A stretch of 64,000 nt of DNA from Phycisphaerales bacterium (GCA_023135165.1 JAGLTS010000025.1:32414-96413); one strand, 5' to 3'. Positions 50,815-60,320 are shown, numbered from the stretch's first letter. Numbers and translations: made by a program. Notes: a model not told the origin generated them from the sequence alone.

Positions 50815-52449
50815 ATGAAGAAGCGCCGGACATTCTGGATCGCGATGCTCTTCCTGCTGCCGAACCTGCTCGGATTTCTGATCTTCACCGCAGGCCCGGT
50901 TGTCTTCAGCCTGTGGATGAGCCTCACCGACTGGGCGCTGACCAAGCACAACGCGTACAGCGGCGCGTCGGCACAGTTCATCGGACTGGAGAACTACCGG
51001 CGACTACTTTTCGGCGACGAGTCACAGCTCTTCTGGGAGTATTTCGGAAACACACTGTTCTTGATGATTGGGATTCCGATCGGAATCGCAGGATCGCTAG
51101 CGCTTGCGCTCTTGCTCAACCAGAACATCGGGCCGAAGCGTGCGCGGTCCAAGGCTGGCGCGGTAGGCGTCACATTGCTTGTGACGATTCTGGCGGTGGG
51201 CGCGACGTGGCTTGTCACGACGCCCGGGCTGGAGCCGGCGGCGGGGGCTGCGAACTACGCGGCGATGACGGCTGACAGCGGGCTGGGCAACCTCGCGGTG
51301 TGGGAGGTGCAGAAGCTGCGGAGCGGTGCGGCGGTGACGGCCATCGCGGTGCTCGGGCTGATCGTCGCGGCGGGGCTTGCGATCGGTCCGGTTTTCTTCC
51401 GCACCGTGTTCTATCTGCCCAGCATGTTGGCGGGCGTCGCGATCTTCCTGCTGTGGAAGGCGCTGTACAAGCCGCAGGGCGGGCTGATCAACTCGACGCT
51501 CGAACCGGCGCTGGGCGTGATCCAGAACACGGTGACATCCACGCCTGCTGCATTGTGGTACGCGCTGGGTCTGCTGCTTTGGGCATCGGGTGTGGTGCTG
51601 TGTCTCTGGATGTTCGCGCGAGGCACGCTCGGACTGACGCGCCGCGACATCTCCGGGCTGTCATACACTGGGTTGGTGTTGGTCGTCATCTCGCTCGGCG
51701 CGATGATGCTCGGGCTGGGGTATCTGTTCTGCCAACTCCCGCCACGCTCGTTGCTGCCGTCGGGTTTGGACATCTTGACCGGCGAGCAACTCAGCGCGAT
51801 AGGCCAATCGCTCACAGGCGCGTTCCCGGCTGCCGGTGAGGAGATCCGGCTCGCAGTGCTCACGCTCGGCGATCAGATTCGACCGGCGACGGCGATCGAG
51901 GCGTTCACCACGATCGTCGGCGACCGGTCCGCTGTGGCTGAAGTTGTCATGCCCATGACGACCGTGCTGCATGAAGGCCTCACGTCCGGCGACGGCCTGA
52001 TGCCGCCGCAGTGGCTCATCGACATTCGCTGGGCGAAGCCCGCGCTCATCATCATGGGCGTCTGGACCGCGGTCGGCGGCGGGAACATGCTGCTCTACCT
52101 CGCTGGCCTGTCGAACATCCCGACCGAGCTTTACGAAGCTGCGGACATCGACGGCGCGGGCGGTTGGCAGCGATTCGCACACGTGACTTGGCCTCAGCTT
52201 GCGCCGACGACCTTCTTTATCGTCATCATGTCCACGATCGGCGGCCTGCAGGGCGGATTCGACCAGGCGCGCGTTATGACCGAGGGCAAGGCGGGGACCA
52301 CCGTCTTGAGTTACTACCTCTATAACATCGCATTCGACGATCAGTTCCAACTCGGCTTGGCATCGGCGATCGCATGGGTCATGTTCGGCATGATCTTCAT
52401 CATGACGCTCTTCAACTACCGGTTCGGAAGCAGGGCGACGAATCTATGA
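50815..52449 (+). CDS. Sugar ABC transporter permease (MalF/UgpA type) with large insertions
   Basis: 544 residues against about 290-310 usual. The core is recognised: TM1 FWIAMLFLLPNLLGFLIFTAGPVVF, NTLFLMIGIPIGIAGSLALAL, FFRTVFYLPSMLAGVAIFLLWKALYKPQGG, and the EAA loop EAADIDGAGGWQRFAHVTWPQLAPT near the C-terminus. Two insertions, about 85 residues (110-195) and about 170 residues (230-400), split the core; both contain extra membrane helices. It forms the membrane channel with the next protein. GAGG lies five bases before ATG 50815. It overlaps the second permease by ATGA. Confidence 0.87.
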   Translation: MKKRRTFWIAMLFLLPNLLGFLIFTAGPVVFSLWMSLTDWALTKHNAYSGASAQFIGLENYRRLLFGDESQLFWEYFGNTLFLMIGIPIGIAGSLALALLLNQNIGPKRARSKAGAVGVTLLVTILAVGATWLVTTPGLEPAAGAANYAAMTADSGLGNLAVWEVQKLRSGAAVTAIAVLGLIVAAGLAIGPVFFRTVFYLPSMLAGVAIFLLWKALYKPQGGLINSTLEPALGVIQNTVTSTPAALWYALGLLLWASGVVLCLWMFARGTLGLTRRDISGLSYTGLVLVVISLGAMMLGLGYLFCQLPPRSLLPSGLDILTGEQLSAIGQSLTGAFPAAGEEIRLAVLTLGDQIRPATAIEAFTTIVGDRSAVAEVVMPMTTVLHEGLTSGDGLMPPQWLIDIRWAKPALIIMGVWTAVGGGNMLLYLAGLSNIPTELYEAADIDGAGGWQRFAHVTWPQLAPTTFFIVIMSTIGGLQGGFDQARVMTEGKAGTTVLSYYLYNIAFDDQFQLGLASAIAWVMFGMIFIMTLFNYRFGSRATNL

Positions 52450-53288
52450 GCACTGGAGCGAAGACAACCGGGTCCATCGCGTGGCGCACGATCGGCTTCA
52501 TCGTGCTTGTCAGCCTCGCCGTCTCTTTCGTCGTCCCCTTTGCCTGGCAGACGATCCTTTCGCTTTCAAGTAACGCGGATACCGAGCTTGTCTCCAAGAC
52601 GGGTCTGCCGCCTGCGGTCCATCCTGAGAACTACTCGCTCATGCTTCGCATGATCCCGTTCGGGAAGTACTTCTTCAACTCGCTCTTCGTCGCAGGCTGG
52701 ATCACAATCATCCAGGTCATCAGTTCGGCGATGGCTGCGTACGCCTTCTCACGCATGGAGTGGCCGGGGCGCGACAAGGTGTTTCTGCTCTACCTCGCGA
52801 CGATGATGATCCCCGACGTCGTGCTCATGGTGCCGAGGTTCGCGGTTGTTCTCGGGCTGGATATGTATAACAACTACGCGGGTCTGATCCTGCCCGTGGC
52901 GTTCAGCGCGTTCGGGACGTTCCTGCTTCGCCAGTTCATGCTGACGATCCCCAAGAGCCTCGACGAGGCCGCCGCCATCGACGGCGCGAGTCATTGGCAG
53001 GTCTTCAGTCGGGTCATTCTTCCGCTTGCCCGGCCGGGCATCATCGTGCTCGCGATCTTCACGTTTCTGTTCCAGTACAACTCGTTCTTCTGGCCGCTGA
53101 TCCTCATCAAGGACACGAATCTGCGGACGCTCCCGATCGGGCTGCTGGAGTTCGACACGAGCTACGGCCAGGACACGCCCAAGATCATGGCGGCGAGCCT
53201 GCTCGCGATGATCCCAGCGGCGCTGCTCTTCCTTGCGCTGCAGAAGTACCTCGTGAAGGGCATCCAACTCGGCGCGGTCAAGGGGTAG
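52446..53288 (+). CDS. Sugar ABC transporter permease (MalG/UgpE type)
   Basis: 280 residues, normal length. Six helices (FIVLVSLAVSFVVPFAWQTIL, IIQVISSAMAAYAFSRM, VFLLYLATMMIPDVVLMV, AGLILPVAFSAFGTFLLRQF and two more) and EAA loop LDEAAAIDGASHWQVFSRVILPLARP are all present. It starts in the ATGA overlap with the previous permease. The three genes form an import system, but no ATPase (MsmK/UgpC type) gene is in the window; these are often encoded elsewhere and shared. Ends 62 bases before tRNA-Leu. Confidence 0.93.
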   Translation: MSTGAKTTGSIAWRTIGFIVLVSLAVSFVVPFAWQTILSLSSNADTELVSKTGLPPAVHPENYSLMLRMIPFGKYFFNSLFVAGWITIIQVISSAMAAYAFSRMEWPGRDKVFLLYLATMMIPDVVLMVPRFAVVLGLDMYNNYAGLILPVAFSAFGTFLLRQFMLTIPKSLDEAAAIDGASHWQVFSRVILPLARPGIIVLAIFTFLFQYNSFFWPLILIKDTNLRTLPIGLLEFDTSYGQDTPKIMAASLLAMIPAALLFLALQKYLVKGIQLGAVKG

Positions 53289-53350
53289 GGGGGTGCTCGC
53301 ACACGTCGGCCTCTGACCATGTGCGGTGAGCAGCGGCGCGACTTTGGAAA

Positions 53351-53435
53351 TGCCCAGGAGAGGACTCGAACCTCCACCCCGATAATCGGGACCAGCACCT
53401 CAAGCTGGCGCGTCTGCCAATTTCGCCACCTGGGC
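53351..53435 (-). tRNA. tRNA-Leu (anticodon GAG)
   Basis: Minus-strand type II tRNA with a long variable arm: acceptor GCCCAGG pairs with CCTGGGC, anticodon stem CCAGC/GCTGG around TTGAGGT (anticodon GAG), variable arm CCCGATTATCGGG, T stem GGAGG/CCTCT around TTCGAGT; discriminator A. CCA is not encoded. It is convergent with the ABC permease gene. Confidence 0.97.
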
Positions 53436-53520
53436 GATGGTGCGGCGGATTATATCGTCTCCGGGCCGTCGATGCACACGCGGCTTTTGGCGGATCGCCT
53501 CAGACCGTACCCTGTGGGGC

Positions 53521-54867
53521 GTGAATCAGCACCCCGAACTTCGTATTCGTCTTGTCGAGCCTGACGCGGTGATCAAGGCTGACCGTCGGCGCGGCCGTGA
53601 TCAGCCGGGCGGTTATGAGTGGTGGCGGTTTGAGGCGTTTGATCCGGAAGCCCGATCCGGGTGCATCGTGACGTTCCACGATGGGTACGTGCTCAGTCCG
53701 ACGTATCGCAGGCTTGTGGCGAAACACCATCAGGGCGGCTTGGTCGAGCGAGAGCAGGCCCGGCCGAGCGCGCATCCTGCCATCAGCTTGGTTGTGTTCG
53801 ACAAAGGGCGAGCGTGGCGACGGAGCATCCTGCTCCACCCGGGGGGATCTTTCATGGAGCAGGTGGACCCGTGGGGCATTCAGATCGGTCCGAGCAGCAT
53901 CGTCGGCGAGGGCCGCGCATGGCGCGTCACGGCGCGCGGCATGCCGTCATCGCTCGGACTGGCCGGCCCTCGACTGCACGCGGATGAGGAGATCCGCGTT
54001 GACCTGGAGTTTCGGCCGAACCTCAACTCCCCGACACTGGAGCGTGCGTATCTTCCCGACGATCGGCCGAGGCGTGTCGCTGACGAAGCGCCGGGGTTCG
54101 AGTCGGATGTGTTGCCGATCGACACGGACAGTGATGAGGATGCTGCTTCCGTCGTACAGGTTGAGCGTGAATCCGGCGAGGGGGCCGAATCGGATGTTCA
54201 GCGACCGGCGGGCAGGCACCACTGGCTCCTCGCCTGTCCATCCGCGAGCGTCACCGGGCGAATCGTTCTCACATCCGGCGACAAAGAGCGGGTCATCGAA
54301 CTCGATGGCGCCCCCGGCTATCACGACCACGTGTGGGGCACCGACTTGCTCGGATATCGGTTTCATCGACGCTACGCCACACGGCTGAGCTGGCCCGACG
54401 GCGCGATCGTGTGCGAGTTCCCGACACACAGTAAGTTCGTGCAGGTCGCCGCCACGTTCATGCTTTTTGAACCCGGCGCGCCGCCTCGCGTGCTCCGCGG
54501 GGACCGTGTTCGCATGGCGGGTCGCCAGCTTTCGACATGGCTCCTTTCACATCCCGGCGAGATGCGCTGGCGGCAGACCAATGGGGCGACCACGCTGCGC
54601 CAAGAGACCATTTGCCCCGTCGAATCGACCGCGACGACCGTCCGGGCGCTGGTGACCGCTGAGCTGTCGTACCGGCCGTCAACCACCGCCTCGCCGGGCA
54701 TCGCAGCACCTTCGGCCGGCATGCGCACGGTGAGTGGGATCGGCATGACTGAGATGGATCAGGTCGCACGCCTGGACATGCCGGTGCTCAACCGGCTCTT
54801 GGAGCGCTGCCTTTTCGCATCTCCAGGCGTTCCAACGGCTACTGGGGATCGTCTCCACGACGTGTAG
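53521..54867 (+). CDS. CrtC/AttH-like (carotenoid 1,2-hydratase family) protein
   Basis: 448 residues from GTG 53521. The double-lipocalin hallmarks GGYEWWRFEAFD near the N-terminus and APGYHDHVWGTDLLG near residue 265 match the carotenoid 1,2-hydratase/AttH family, where the conserved HDHxWG carries the substrate histidine and tryptophan. A ~70-residue acidic Asp/Glu insert (DSDEDAASVVQVERESGEG) sits between the domains. No carotenoid gene is nearby, so it may act on another hydrophobic or sugar substrate. A GTG start is preferred because the longer frame begins at the tRNA edge. Confidence 0.72.
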   Translation: MNQHPELRIRLVEPDAVIKADRRRGRDQPGGYEWWRFEAFDPEARSGCIVTFHDGYVLSPTYRRLVAKHHQGGLVEREQARPSAHPAISLVVFDKGRAWRRSILLHPGGSFMEQVDPWGIQIGPSSIVGEGRAWRVTARGMPSSLGLAGPRLHADEEIRVDLEFRPNLNSPTLERAYLPDDRPRRVADEAPGFESDVLPIDTDSDEDAASVVQVERESGEGAESDVQRPAGRHHWLLACPSASVTGRIVLTSGDKERVIELDGAPGYHDHVWGTDLLGYRFHRRYATRLSWPDGAIVCEFPTHSKFVQVAATFMLFEPGAPPRVLRGDRVRMAGRQLSTWLLSHPGEMRWRQTNGATTLRQETICPVESTATTVRALVTAELSYRPSTTASPGIAAPSAGMRTVSGIGMTEMDQVARLDMPVLNRLLERCLFASPGVPTATGDRLHDV

Positions 54868-54960
54868 CCCACTGTACCCCACCTTCACAGCGTGCGGCCC
54901 CGCGACAAGGTGACGTGAACACTGGGGGCGGCGCTGCGCGTGACCGGTAGGCTCGGTACG

Positions 54961-55689
54961 ATGCCGTGCGTGAATGTCCGCCCACTCGATCCCACGCCGC
55001 AGTTTCTGACCGAAATAGCATCGCTGGGGATCAAATTCGATTCCGGCGACATCGCGCGCCTGGGCGTCTACCTCGCGCTGCTGATCGAGGCGAATCGCTC
55101 GTTCAACCTCACGCGCATCACGGAGCCGGGCGAAGCGTGGATGCGTCACATCTTCGATAGCCTCACGCTACTCCCGCTCATCGCCTCGACCGGCGCGCAG
55201 CGCGTCTGTGATGTCGGCAGCGGTGGGGGGACGCCTGCCATTCCGCTTGCCATCTGCCTGCCCTCCGTCGCGTTCACGCTGGTCGAATCAACCGGCAAGA
55301 AAGCGCGTTTCTGCGAGCAGGCGGCGCTCGACTGCGACTGCGAGAATGTCACGGTCATCACCGATCGAGCGGAGACGATCGGCCAGGATCATCGCACACA
55401 CCGCGAAGCGTACGATGTGGTGACCGCCCGCGCGGTGGGGCGTATGTGCGTCGTCGCCGAGCTCACCGCTGCACCGGCCCGGGTGGGTGGACTGGTGCTG
55501 CTCATCAAGGGTGAGCAGGCCGAGACGGAACTCGCCGAGGCGCGCGGTGCTCTGGACACGCTTGGCTTGGCCCATGTCGAGACAGTACCGACGCCCACCG
55601 GACGGGTCGTCGTACTGGAGAAGCAGCGCAAGACGCCTCGCCTCTACCCGCGTCGTCCGGGTGAACCGAAACGTGTACCTTTGCGGTGA
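54961..55689 (+). CDS. rsmG: 16S rRNA (guanine-527-N7)-methyltransferase
   Basis: 242 residues of the RsmG/GidB family. SAM-binding VCDVGSGGGTPAIPLAICLP (motif I), FNLTRITEPGEAWMRHIFDSL ahead of it, VTARAVGRMCVVAEL (motif IV region), and the closing RLYPRRPGEPKRVPL that is diagnostic for the family. It methylates G527 in the 530 loop of 16S rRNA; its loss usually gives streptomycin resistance. ATG 54961 is used. Its stop overlaps the helicase start (GTGA). Confidence 0.94.
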   Translation: MPCVNVRPLDPTPQFLTEIASLGIKFDSGDIARLGVYLALLIEANRSFNLTRITEPGEAWMRHIFDSLTLLPLIASTGAQRVCDVGSGGGTPAIPLAICLPSVAFTLVESTGKKARFCEQAALDCDCENVTVITDRAETIGQDHRTHREAYDVVTARAVGRMCVVAELTAAPARVGGLVLLIKGEQAETELAEARGALDTLGLAHVETVPTPTGRVVVLEKQRKTPRLYPRRPGEPKRVPLR

Positions 55690-57761
55690 CGGGCGACGAA
55701 ATGGCGATCGACGTTCAACACGTTCTCTCCGACACCGGGCCGATCGCGCAGGCGCTCGACGGGTACGAGCCTCGACCTCAGCAACAGCGCATGGCGGGCC
55801 GCGTCGAGCAAGCGCTCGGCGAACAGGGCAGATTGCTCGTCGAAGCGGGCACCGGCGTCGGCAAAACATTCGCGTACCTGCTCCCCGCACTGCAGCGAAT
55901 CACTGACCACAACGAACGCGTTGTCATCTCGACGCACACGATCAGCCTGCAGGAACAACTCATCCAACGGGACATCCCACTGTTGCGGCGGGTGCTTCCC
56001 GAACCGTTCAAGGCGACGCTCGTCAAGGGGCGAGGCAACTACATCTCCGTGCGCCGGCTCGCGCTGGCGACCAAACGCCGCAGTACGTTGTTCGCGGACG
56101 CCGCTGCGCAGGACAGCCTGGTGCAGATCCAGGAGTGGGCCTACGAGACGACGGACGGTTCGCTGGCGACGCTTCCGCAGATCGATCGCCGAAGTATCTG
56201 GGATCGTGTGCAATCCGATGCTGCGAACTGCATGGGACGAAACTGCCCGACGTACGACAAGTGCTTCTATCAGGCAGCACGGCGTGAGATGGCGCGGTCG
56301 GATCTACTCATCTGCAATCACGCGCTCTTCTTCTCGGATCTGGCGCTGCGTGCGCAAGGCGCATCGCTGCTCCCGCCCTACGATCACGTCATTTTGGATG
56401 AGGCGCATCAGGTCGAGGATGTCGCCTGCGATCACTTCGGCAGGGAGCTTTCCGAAGGCAGAGTACGCCATCTCCTCGGCGCGCTGCATCACAATCGCAC
56501 GGGCAGGGGGTTTCTTGCGACTCTGAGACTCAAGGGCGAATCATCGACCAAGATAGAACGGACTGCCGAACACGTGCGGATCGTCGGCGACGTCACGGAC
56601 CAGTTCTTCCGCGACCTGGATGTGCATCGCTGCTTCCGCGCCCCGGCGAGCGGACGGGTCACTGAACCCGACATCGTGGAGAACACGCTCACACCCGTGA
56701 TGCGTGAGTTGTCGCTGCTGCTCAAGGAGCTGCGCAAACGTGTGGAACAGGAGGCGGATGCCTACGAACTGAACGCCTATGCGGAACGTGCGCTGTCGAT
56801 CGCCAAGGATGCCGAGATCCTGATCGAACAGGCTATCCCGGATTGCGTGTACTGGCTCGAACAGGCGGGTGGGCGATCGGCGGGTCGGGGGAGTGGTGGG
56901 GGTCGTGGGGGTCGGCCTCGCGTCAGGTTCGTGTGCGCGCCCGTCGATGTCGCCCCGATTCTGCGCGAGCGGCTCTTCGGTCAGGAAGCGGGCATCGTGC
57001 TGACGAGCGCGACGCTCACGACCGGGTCCGGCGATGATGAGGATGACCAGGCCGGCTTCTCGCATCTGATGGGCAGGCTCGGCTGTGAGGAGAGCGACAC
57101 GCTGCAGCTCGGTTCGCCGTTCGACCACGCCAGCCAGGTTGAGCTGTACGTTGACGATTCGATGCCCGAGCCTGCATCGCCGGACTATGTTGAGCAGTTG
57201 ACGCCGAGGATCGTGGAACACGTCGGTGCGACGGATGGCGGGGCGTTCGTTCTCTTCACGAGCTACGCCACGATGGGTCGAGTTGTTGAGCAGGTGAGGC
57301 CGATCCTGCAGGCTGCCGGGCATGCCGTGTACGTACAGGGCGAGGATGGGTCGCGATCGACGATCCTCGACGGCTTCAGGAATGATGAGCGGGCGGTGCT
57401 GTTCGGAACGCAAAGCTTTTGGCAAGGTGTGGATGTGCGCGGACAGAGCCTGCGGAACGTCATCATCACGCGGCTGCCTTTCGATCCGCCGGATCGGCCT
57501 TTGACGCAAGCTCGCGCGGAGCGGATCGCGCTGGACGGCGGCAGCGCGTTCATGCAGGATCAGCTTCCGCGCGCGGTGATCCGCTTCAAGCAGGGTTTTG
57601 GCAGGCTGATCCGGAGCGCTGCAGACACCGGCCGAGTCGTCGTGCTCGATCCGCGGATTCTGCGTAAGCGTTACGGCCGATTCTTCCTGCGCGCCCTGCC
57701 CGACGGCGTCGAAGTGCGCCGCACCGGGCCGCCGACCCCGCCTTTCCAGGCGGGGCTGTGA
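55686..57761 (+). CDS. DinG/XPD-type ATP-dependent DNA helicase
   Basis: 691 residues. Walker A EAGTGVGKTFAYL, motif Ia STHTISLQEQL, iron-sulfur cysteine set in NCMGRNCPTYDKCFYQAARR and DLLICNH, DEAH box VILDEAHQVED, and late motifs LTSATLTTG, LFTSYATMG, LFGTQSFWQGVDVRGQSLRNVIITRLPFDPP and RFKQGFGRLIRSAADTG. It unwinds 5'-3' and acts on damaged or stalled-replication DNA. Residues about 395-410 are a Gly/Arg run (GGRSAGRGSGGGRGG) encoded by a G5-rich motif. It starts with GTG 55686 in a 4-base overlap with rsmG; ATG 55701 is possible. Confidence 0.92.
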   Translation: MTGDEMAIDVQHVLSDTGPIAQALDGYEPRPQQQRMAGRVEQALGEQGRLLVEAGTGVGKTFAYLLPALQRITDHNERVVISTHTISLQEQLIQRDIPLLRRVLPEPFKATLVKGRGNYISVRRLALATKRRSTLFADAAAQDSLVQIQEWAYETTDGSLATLPQIDRRSIWDRVQSDAANCMGRNCPTYDKCFYQAARREMARSDLLICNHALFFSDLALRAQGASLLPPYDHVILDEAHQVEDVACDHFGRELSEGRVRHLLGALHHNRTGRGFLATLRLKGESSTKIERTAEHVRIVGDVTDQFFRDLDVHRCFRAPASGRVTEPDIVENTLTPVMRELSLLLKELRKRVEQEADAYELNAYAERALSIAKDAEILIEQAIPDCVYWLEQAGGRSAGRGSGGGRGGRPRVRFVCAPVDVAPILRERLFGQEAGIVLTSATLTTGSGDDEDDQAGFSHLMGRLGCEESDTLQLGSPFDHASQVELYVDDSMPEPASPDYVEQLTPRIVEHVGATDGGAFVLFTSYATMGRVVEQVRPILQAAGHAVYVQGEDGSRSTILDGFRNDERAVLFGTQSFWQGVDVRGQSLRNVIITRLPFDPPDRPLTQARAERIALDGGSAFMQDQLPRAVIRFKQGFGRLIRSAADTGRVVVLDPRILRKRYGRFFLRALPDGVEVRRTGPPTPPFQAGL

Positions 57762-57870
57762 CAGCGCAGTCACGGGAACTCGCCGTTCGTGCAGGTGCGT
57801 GCGTGCTTGTGCTATTCTTCCCGTACTGCGTGCAGTTGATCTTGTGCTCTTCGATCAGACAGGAACCACC

Positions 57871-59280
57871 ATGCTCGGCAAAGTCTTCAAAGCGTATGAC
57901 GTTCGTGAGAAGTACCCCGATCCGTTGAGCGAGAAGCTCGCGTGGAAGATCGGCCAGGGAACCTGTACGTACCTGCTCGGTGAGGCGGAGGCGGCGGGGG
58001 AGACCGACCCGATGATGCGTAACATCGTCGTCGCGCGCGACATGCGGCCACACTCGCCCAGCCTGCTCAAGGCGCTCGTTGAGGGCATCACCGATGCGGG
58101 CGGCAACGTCATCGACATCGGCCTGGTCGATACGCCGATGACGTACTTCGCTGTCAATCATCTCGACTGCGCCGGTGCGGTCATGACGACCGCTTCGCAC
58201 AACCCGATCGAATACAACGGCTTCAAGATTTCCAAGCGCAAGGCTAGGCCGGTCGGCCAGCCGACGGGTCTGCAGGATGTGCTCAAGTTCTCCGCAATCG
58301 CCAAGCCGGACAAGCCCAAGCACGGCGGCGGGCGGGTCGAACAGCGCGATCTCTGGCAAGCCTATGCCAAGCACGTGCTGGCCTTCCTCGATCTGAAGGG
58401 CAAATCGCTCAAGGTCGTGATCGACGCGAGCAACGGCATGGCGGGAACGATGATCCCCAACATCTTTGGGACGACCGGCGAGCACGTGCCCGGCCTGACG
58501 ATCGTTCCCCTCTACTTCGAGAATGACAAGGGCACGTTCGTCCATCAGCCCAACCCGCTTGTCGAGGCGAATCTGCGAGACCTGCGCGACAAGGTCTTGG
58601 CGGAGAAGGCGGATCTGGGCATCTGCTTCGACGGCGATGCAGACCGCTGCATGGTCGTCGATGAGAACGCCCGGATCGTGCCGTGCGACCTGCTCACCGC
58701 ACTCATCGCCACGTGGATGCTCAAGAAGAACCCCGGTTCGGCGATCATCTACGACCTGCGTTCGAGCAAGGCGGTCGAGGAGACGATCCGCAAGCACGGC
58801 GGGAAGCCGGTCCGCGGCAAGGTCGGTCACGTGTTCATGAAGGCGGAACTCCTGGAGCAGCAGGGCGTGTTCGGCGGCGAGCTTTCCGGGCACTTCTACT
58901 TCCGTGACAACTTCAACGCGGACTCCGGCGCGATCGCGTTCGCCACCGTCCTGTCCGTTCTGGCCGATCACGATGCGCCGATGAGCAAGCTGATCGAGCC
59001 GTTCGCTCGCTATCGCCAGTCCGGTGAGATGAACTTCCACGTCGAGGACAAGGATGCGGTGATGGTGGAGGTCGCGGCGGCGTTCGAGGAGCGAGGCGAG
59101 ATCGACGAACTGGACGGCGTGAGCATCGACTGCTTCGCCAAGGAAGGCTGGTGGGCGAACATCCGCAAGAGCAATACCGAGCCTGTGCTTCGACTGAACC
59201 TCGAAGCGCGCGATGAGGCGACGCTCAAGGCGAGGCTCGACGAGATCACGCCGATGCTCGGTGAGTTGGTCGCGCACTGA
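57871..59280 (+). CDS. Phosphomannomutase/phosphoglucomutase
   Basis: 469-residue alpha-D-phosphohexomutase. Catalytic serine S109 in TTASHNPIEYNGFK, metal loop DGDADR (254-259), sugar-binding loop GELSGHFYFRDNFNADSG and phosphate-binding RKSNTEPVLRLNLEA near the end. It interconverts hexose-6- and -1-phosphates, for GDP-mannose or glycogen/cell-wall precursors. ATG 57871 has AGGAA seven bases upstream. The length fits AlgC/ManB. It is transcribed apart from dinG; the epimerase gene follows after 15 bases and may be cotranscribed. Confidence 0.93.
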   Translation: MLGKVFKAYDVREKYPDPLSEKLAWKIGQGTCTYLLGEAEAAGETDPMMRNIVVARDMRPHSPSLLKALVEGITDAGGNVIDIGLVDTPMTYFAVNHLDCAGAVMTTASHNPIEYNGFKISKRKARPVGQPTGLQDVLKFSAIAKPDKPKHGGGRVEQRDLWQAYAKHVLAFLDLKGKSLKVVIDASNGMAGTMIPNIFGTTGEHVPGLTIVPLYFENDKGTFVHQPNPLVEANLRDLRDKVLAEKADLGICFDGDADRCMVVDENARIVPCDLLTALIATWMLKKNPGSAIIYDLRSSKAVEETIRKHGGKPVRGKVGHVFMKAELLEQQGVFGGELSGHFYFRDNFNADSGAIAFATVLSVLADHDAPMSKLIEPFARYRQSGEMNFHVEDKDAVMVEVAAAFEERGEIDELDGVSIDCFAKEGWWANIRKSNTEPVLRLNLEARDEATLKARLDEITPMLGELVAH

Positions 59281-59295
59281 CGCCGGCCCGGTCTG

Positions 59296-60210
59296 ATGCA
59301 GGCACGTGCCATGAACACATCGGATGACACACGCGCGGTTCTCATCACCGGCGCCGCAGGCCGAATCGGGCAAGCCGTCACACCTGCGCTGCTCGAAGCC
59401 GGGTATCACGTTATCGCGCTGGACCGATCTCCGGTACGCACAGCCGGCGTGCAGCGCCTTGTCGGCGACCTCCTCGACCCGGAGCTGTGCTATCGCGCGA
59501 TCGACGGCGTGGATGCTGTGATTCACCTGGCGAACTACGCTTCGCCCGAGTCCGGCCCGCCCGCAGTGCATCTGCGTGAAAACGTCGTCATGGATCTGAA
59601 CGTCTTCACGGCGGCGGCGCAGCTCGGTATCCGCAGGGTCGTCTTTGCCAGCAGCATCCAGGCGATGACGCGCACGCTTGATGATGGTGGTGAACGCATT
59701 GATGTCCCGCCCATGCGGTTGCCGCTCGACGAATCCCATCCAGTGCTGCCCAGCAACACGTACGGCCTGAGCAAGGTACTCGGCGAACGCGCTCTGGACT
59801 ACTTCGGCAGGGAGTACGCGATCGACGGGTTCAGCGCCGTGTCGCTGCGTCTGCCTTGGGTTGTCCCCGAGTCGCGGCTGCCCGACCTTGCGAAGATCCG
59901 CACCATCGAGGGGTGGGCACGCTGGGGCATCGGCGAGGCGTTCGCATATGTCGCCGAGGTCGATGCGGTCGATGCGATTCGCCTGGCCCTTGAGGCGGAT
60001 GTGCAGGGGCACGAGGTGCTGTTCACCGCAGCGCCCGACCCTCGCGTCAACATCCCGGTCGGCGAGTTGATCGACCGGTTCTACCGTGATGTGCCTGTGG
60101 CTCAGGCGGGTCCGATCGACAGCCTCGTCGACTGCGGCAAGGCAGCGCGCGTGCTTGGCTGGCGACCCCGCCGTTCCTGGCGCGATCTCGCAGCCGATGC
60201 CGATGCCTGA
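59296..60210 (+). CDS. NAD(P)-dependent sugar epimerase/dehydratase
   Basis: 304-residue extended SDR. NAD-binding LITGAAGRIGQAVTPALL, VIHLANYASPESG, catalytic serine strand VVFASSIQAM and the catalytic YGLSK are all present, so unlike the SDR at 3358 it keeps the lysine. RLPWVVPESRLPD and FAYVAEVDAVDAIRLALE match UDP-sugar epimerases and dehydratases. It acts on an NDP-sugar; the close neighbour phosphohexomutase would supply sugar-1-phosphate. ATG 59296 or 59311 may start. No signal peptide. Confidence 0.9.
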   Translation: MQARAMNTSDDTRAVLITGAAGRIGQAVTPALLEAGYHVIALDRSPVRTAGVQRLVGDLLDPELCYRAIDGVDAVIHLANYASPESGPPAVHLRENVVMDLNVFTAAAQLGIRRVVFASSIQAMTRTLDDGGERIDVPPMRLPLDESHPVLPSNTYGLSKVLGERALDYFGREYAIDGFSAVSLRLPWVVPESRLPDLAKIRTIEGWARWGIGEAFAYVAEVDAVDAIRLALEADVQGHEVLFTAAPDPRVNIPVGELIDRFYRDVPVAQAGPIDSLVDCGKAARVLGWRPRRSWRDLAADADA

Positions 60211-60320
60211 GACGAATCGGCCTGCACCGGGCCACGATGCGCGCCTTGCCCGTACAATCGCACTTGCAGGGCAGCCCGCCCGGCTCATCACATCACCGAC
60301 ACGCGAATGGCGATCCCACC

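Noticed and set aside
48945..53288. An ABC ATPase gene for the sugar importer
   Set aside because: No ABC signature (LSGGQ) protein is encoded in the window; such ATPases are often shared and encoded elsewhere.
53437..53520. Longer start for the CrtC-like gene
   Set aside because: It would begin two bases from tRNA-Leu and adds a non-conserved Arg/Ser-rich leader; GTG 53521 is more likely.
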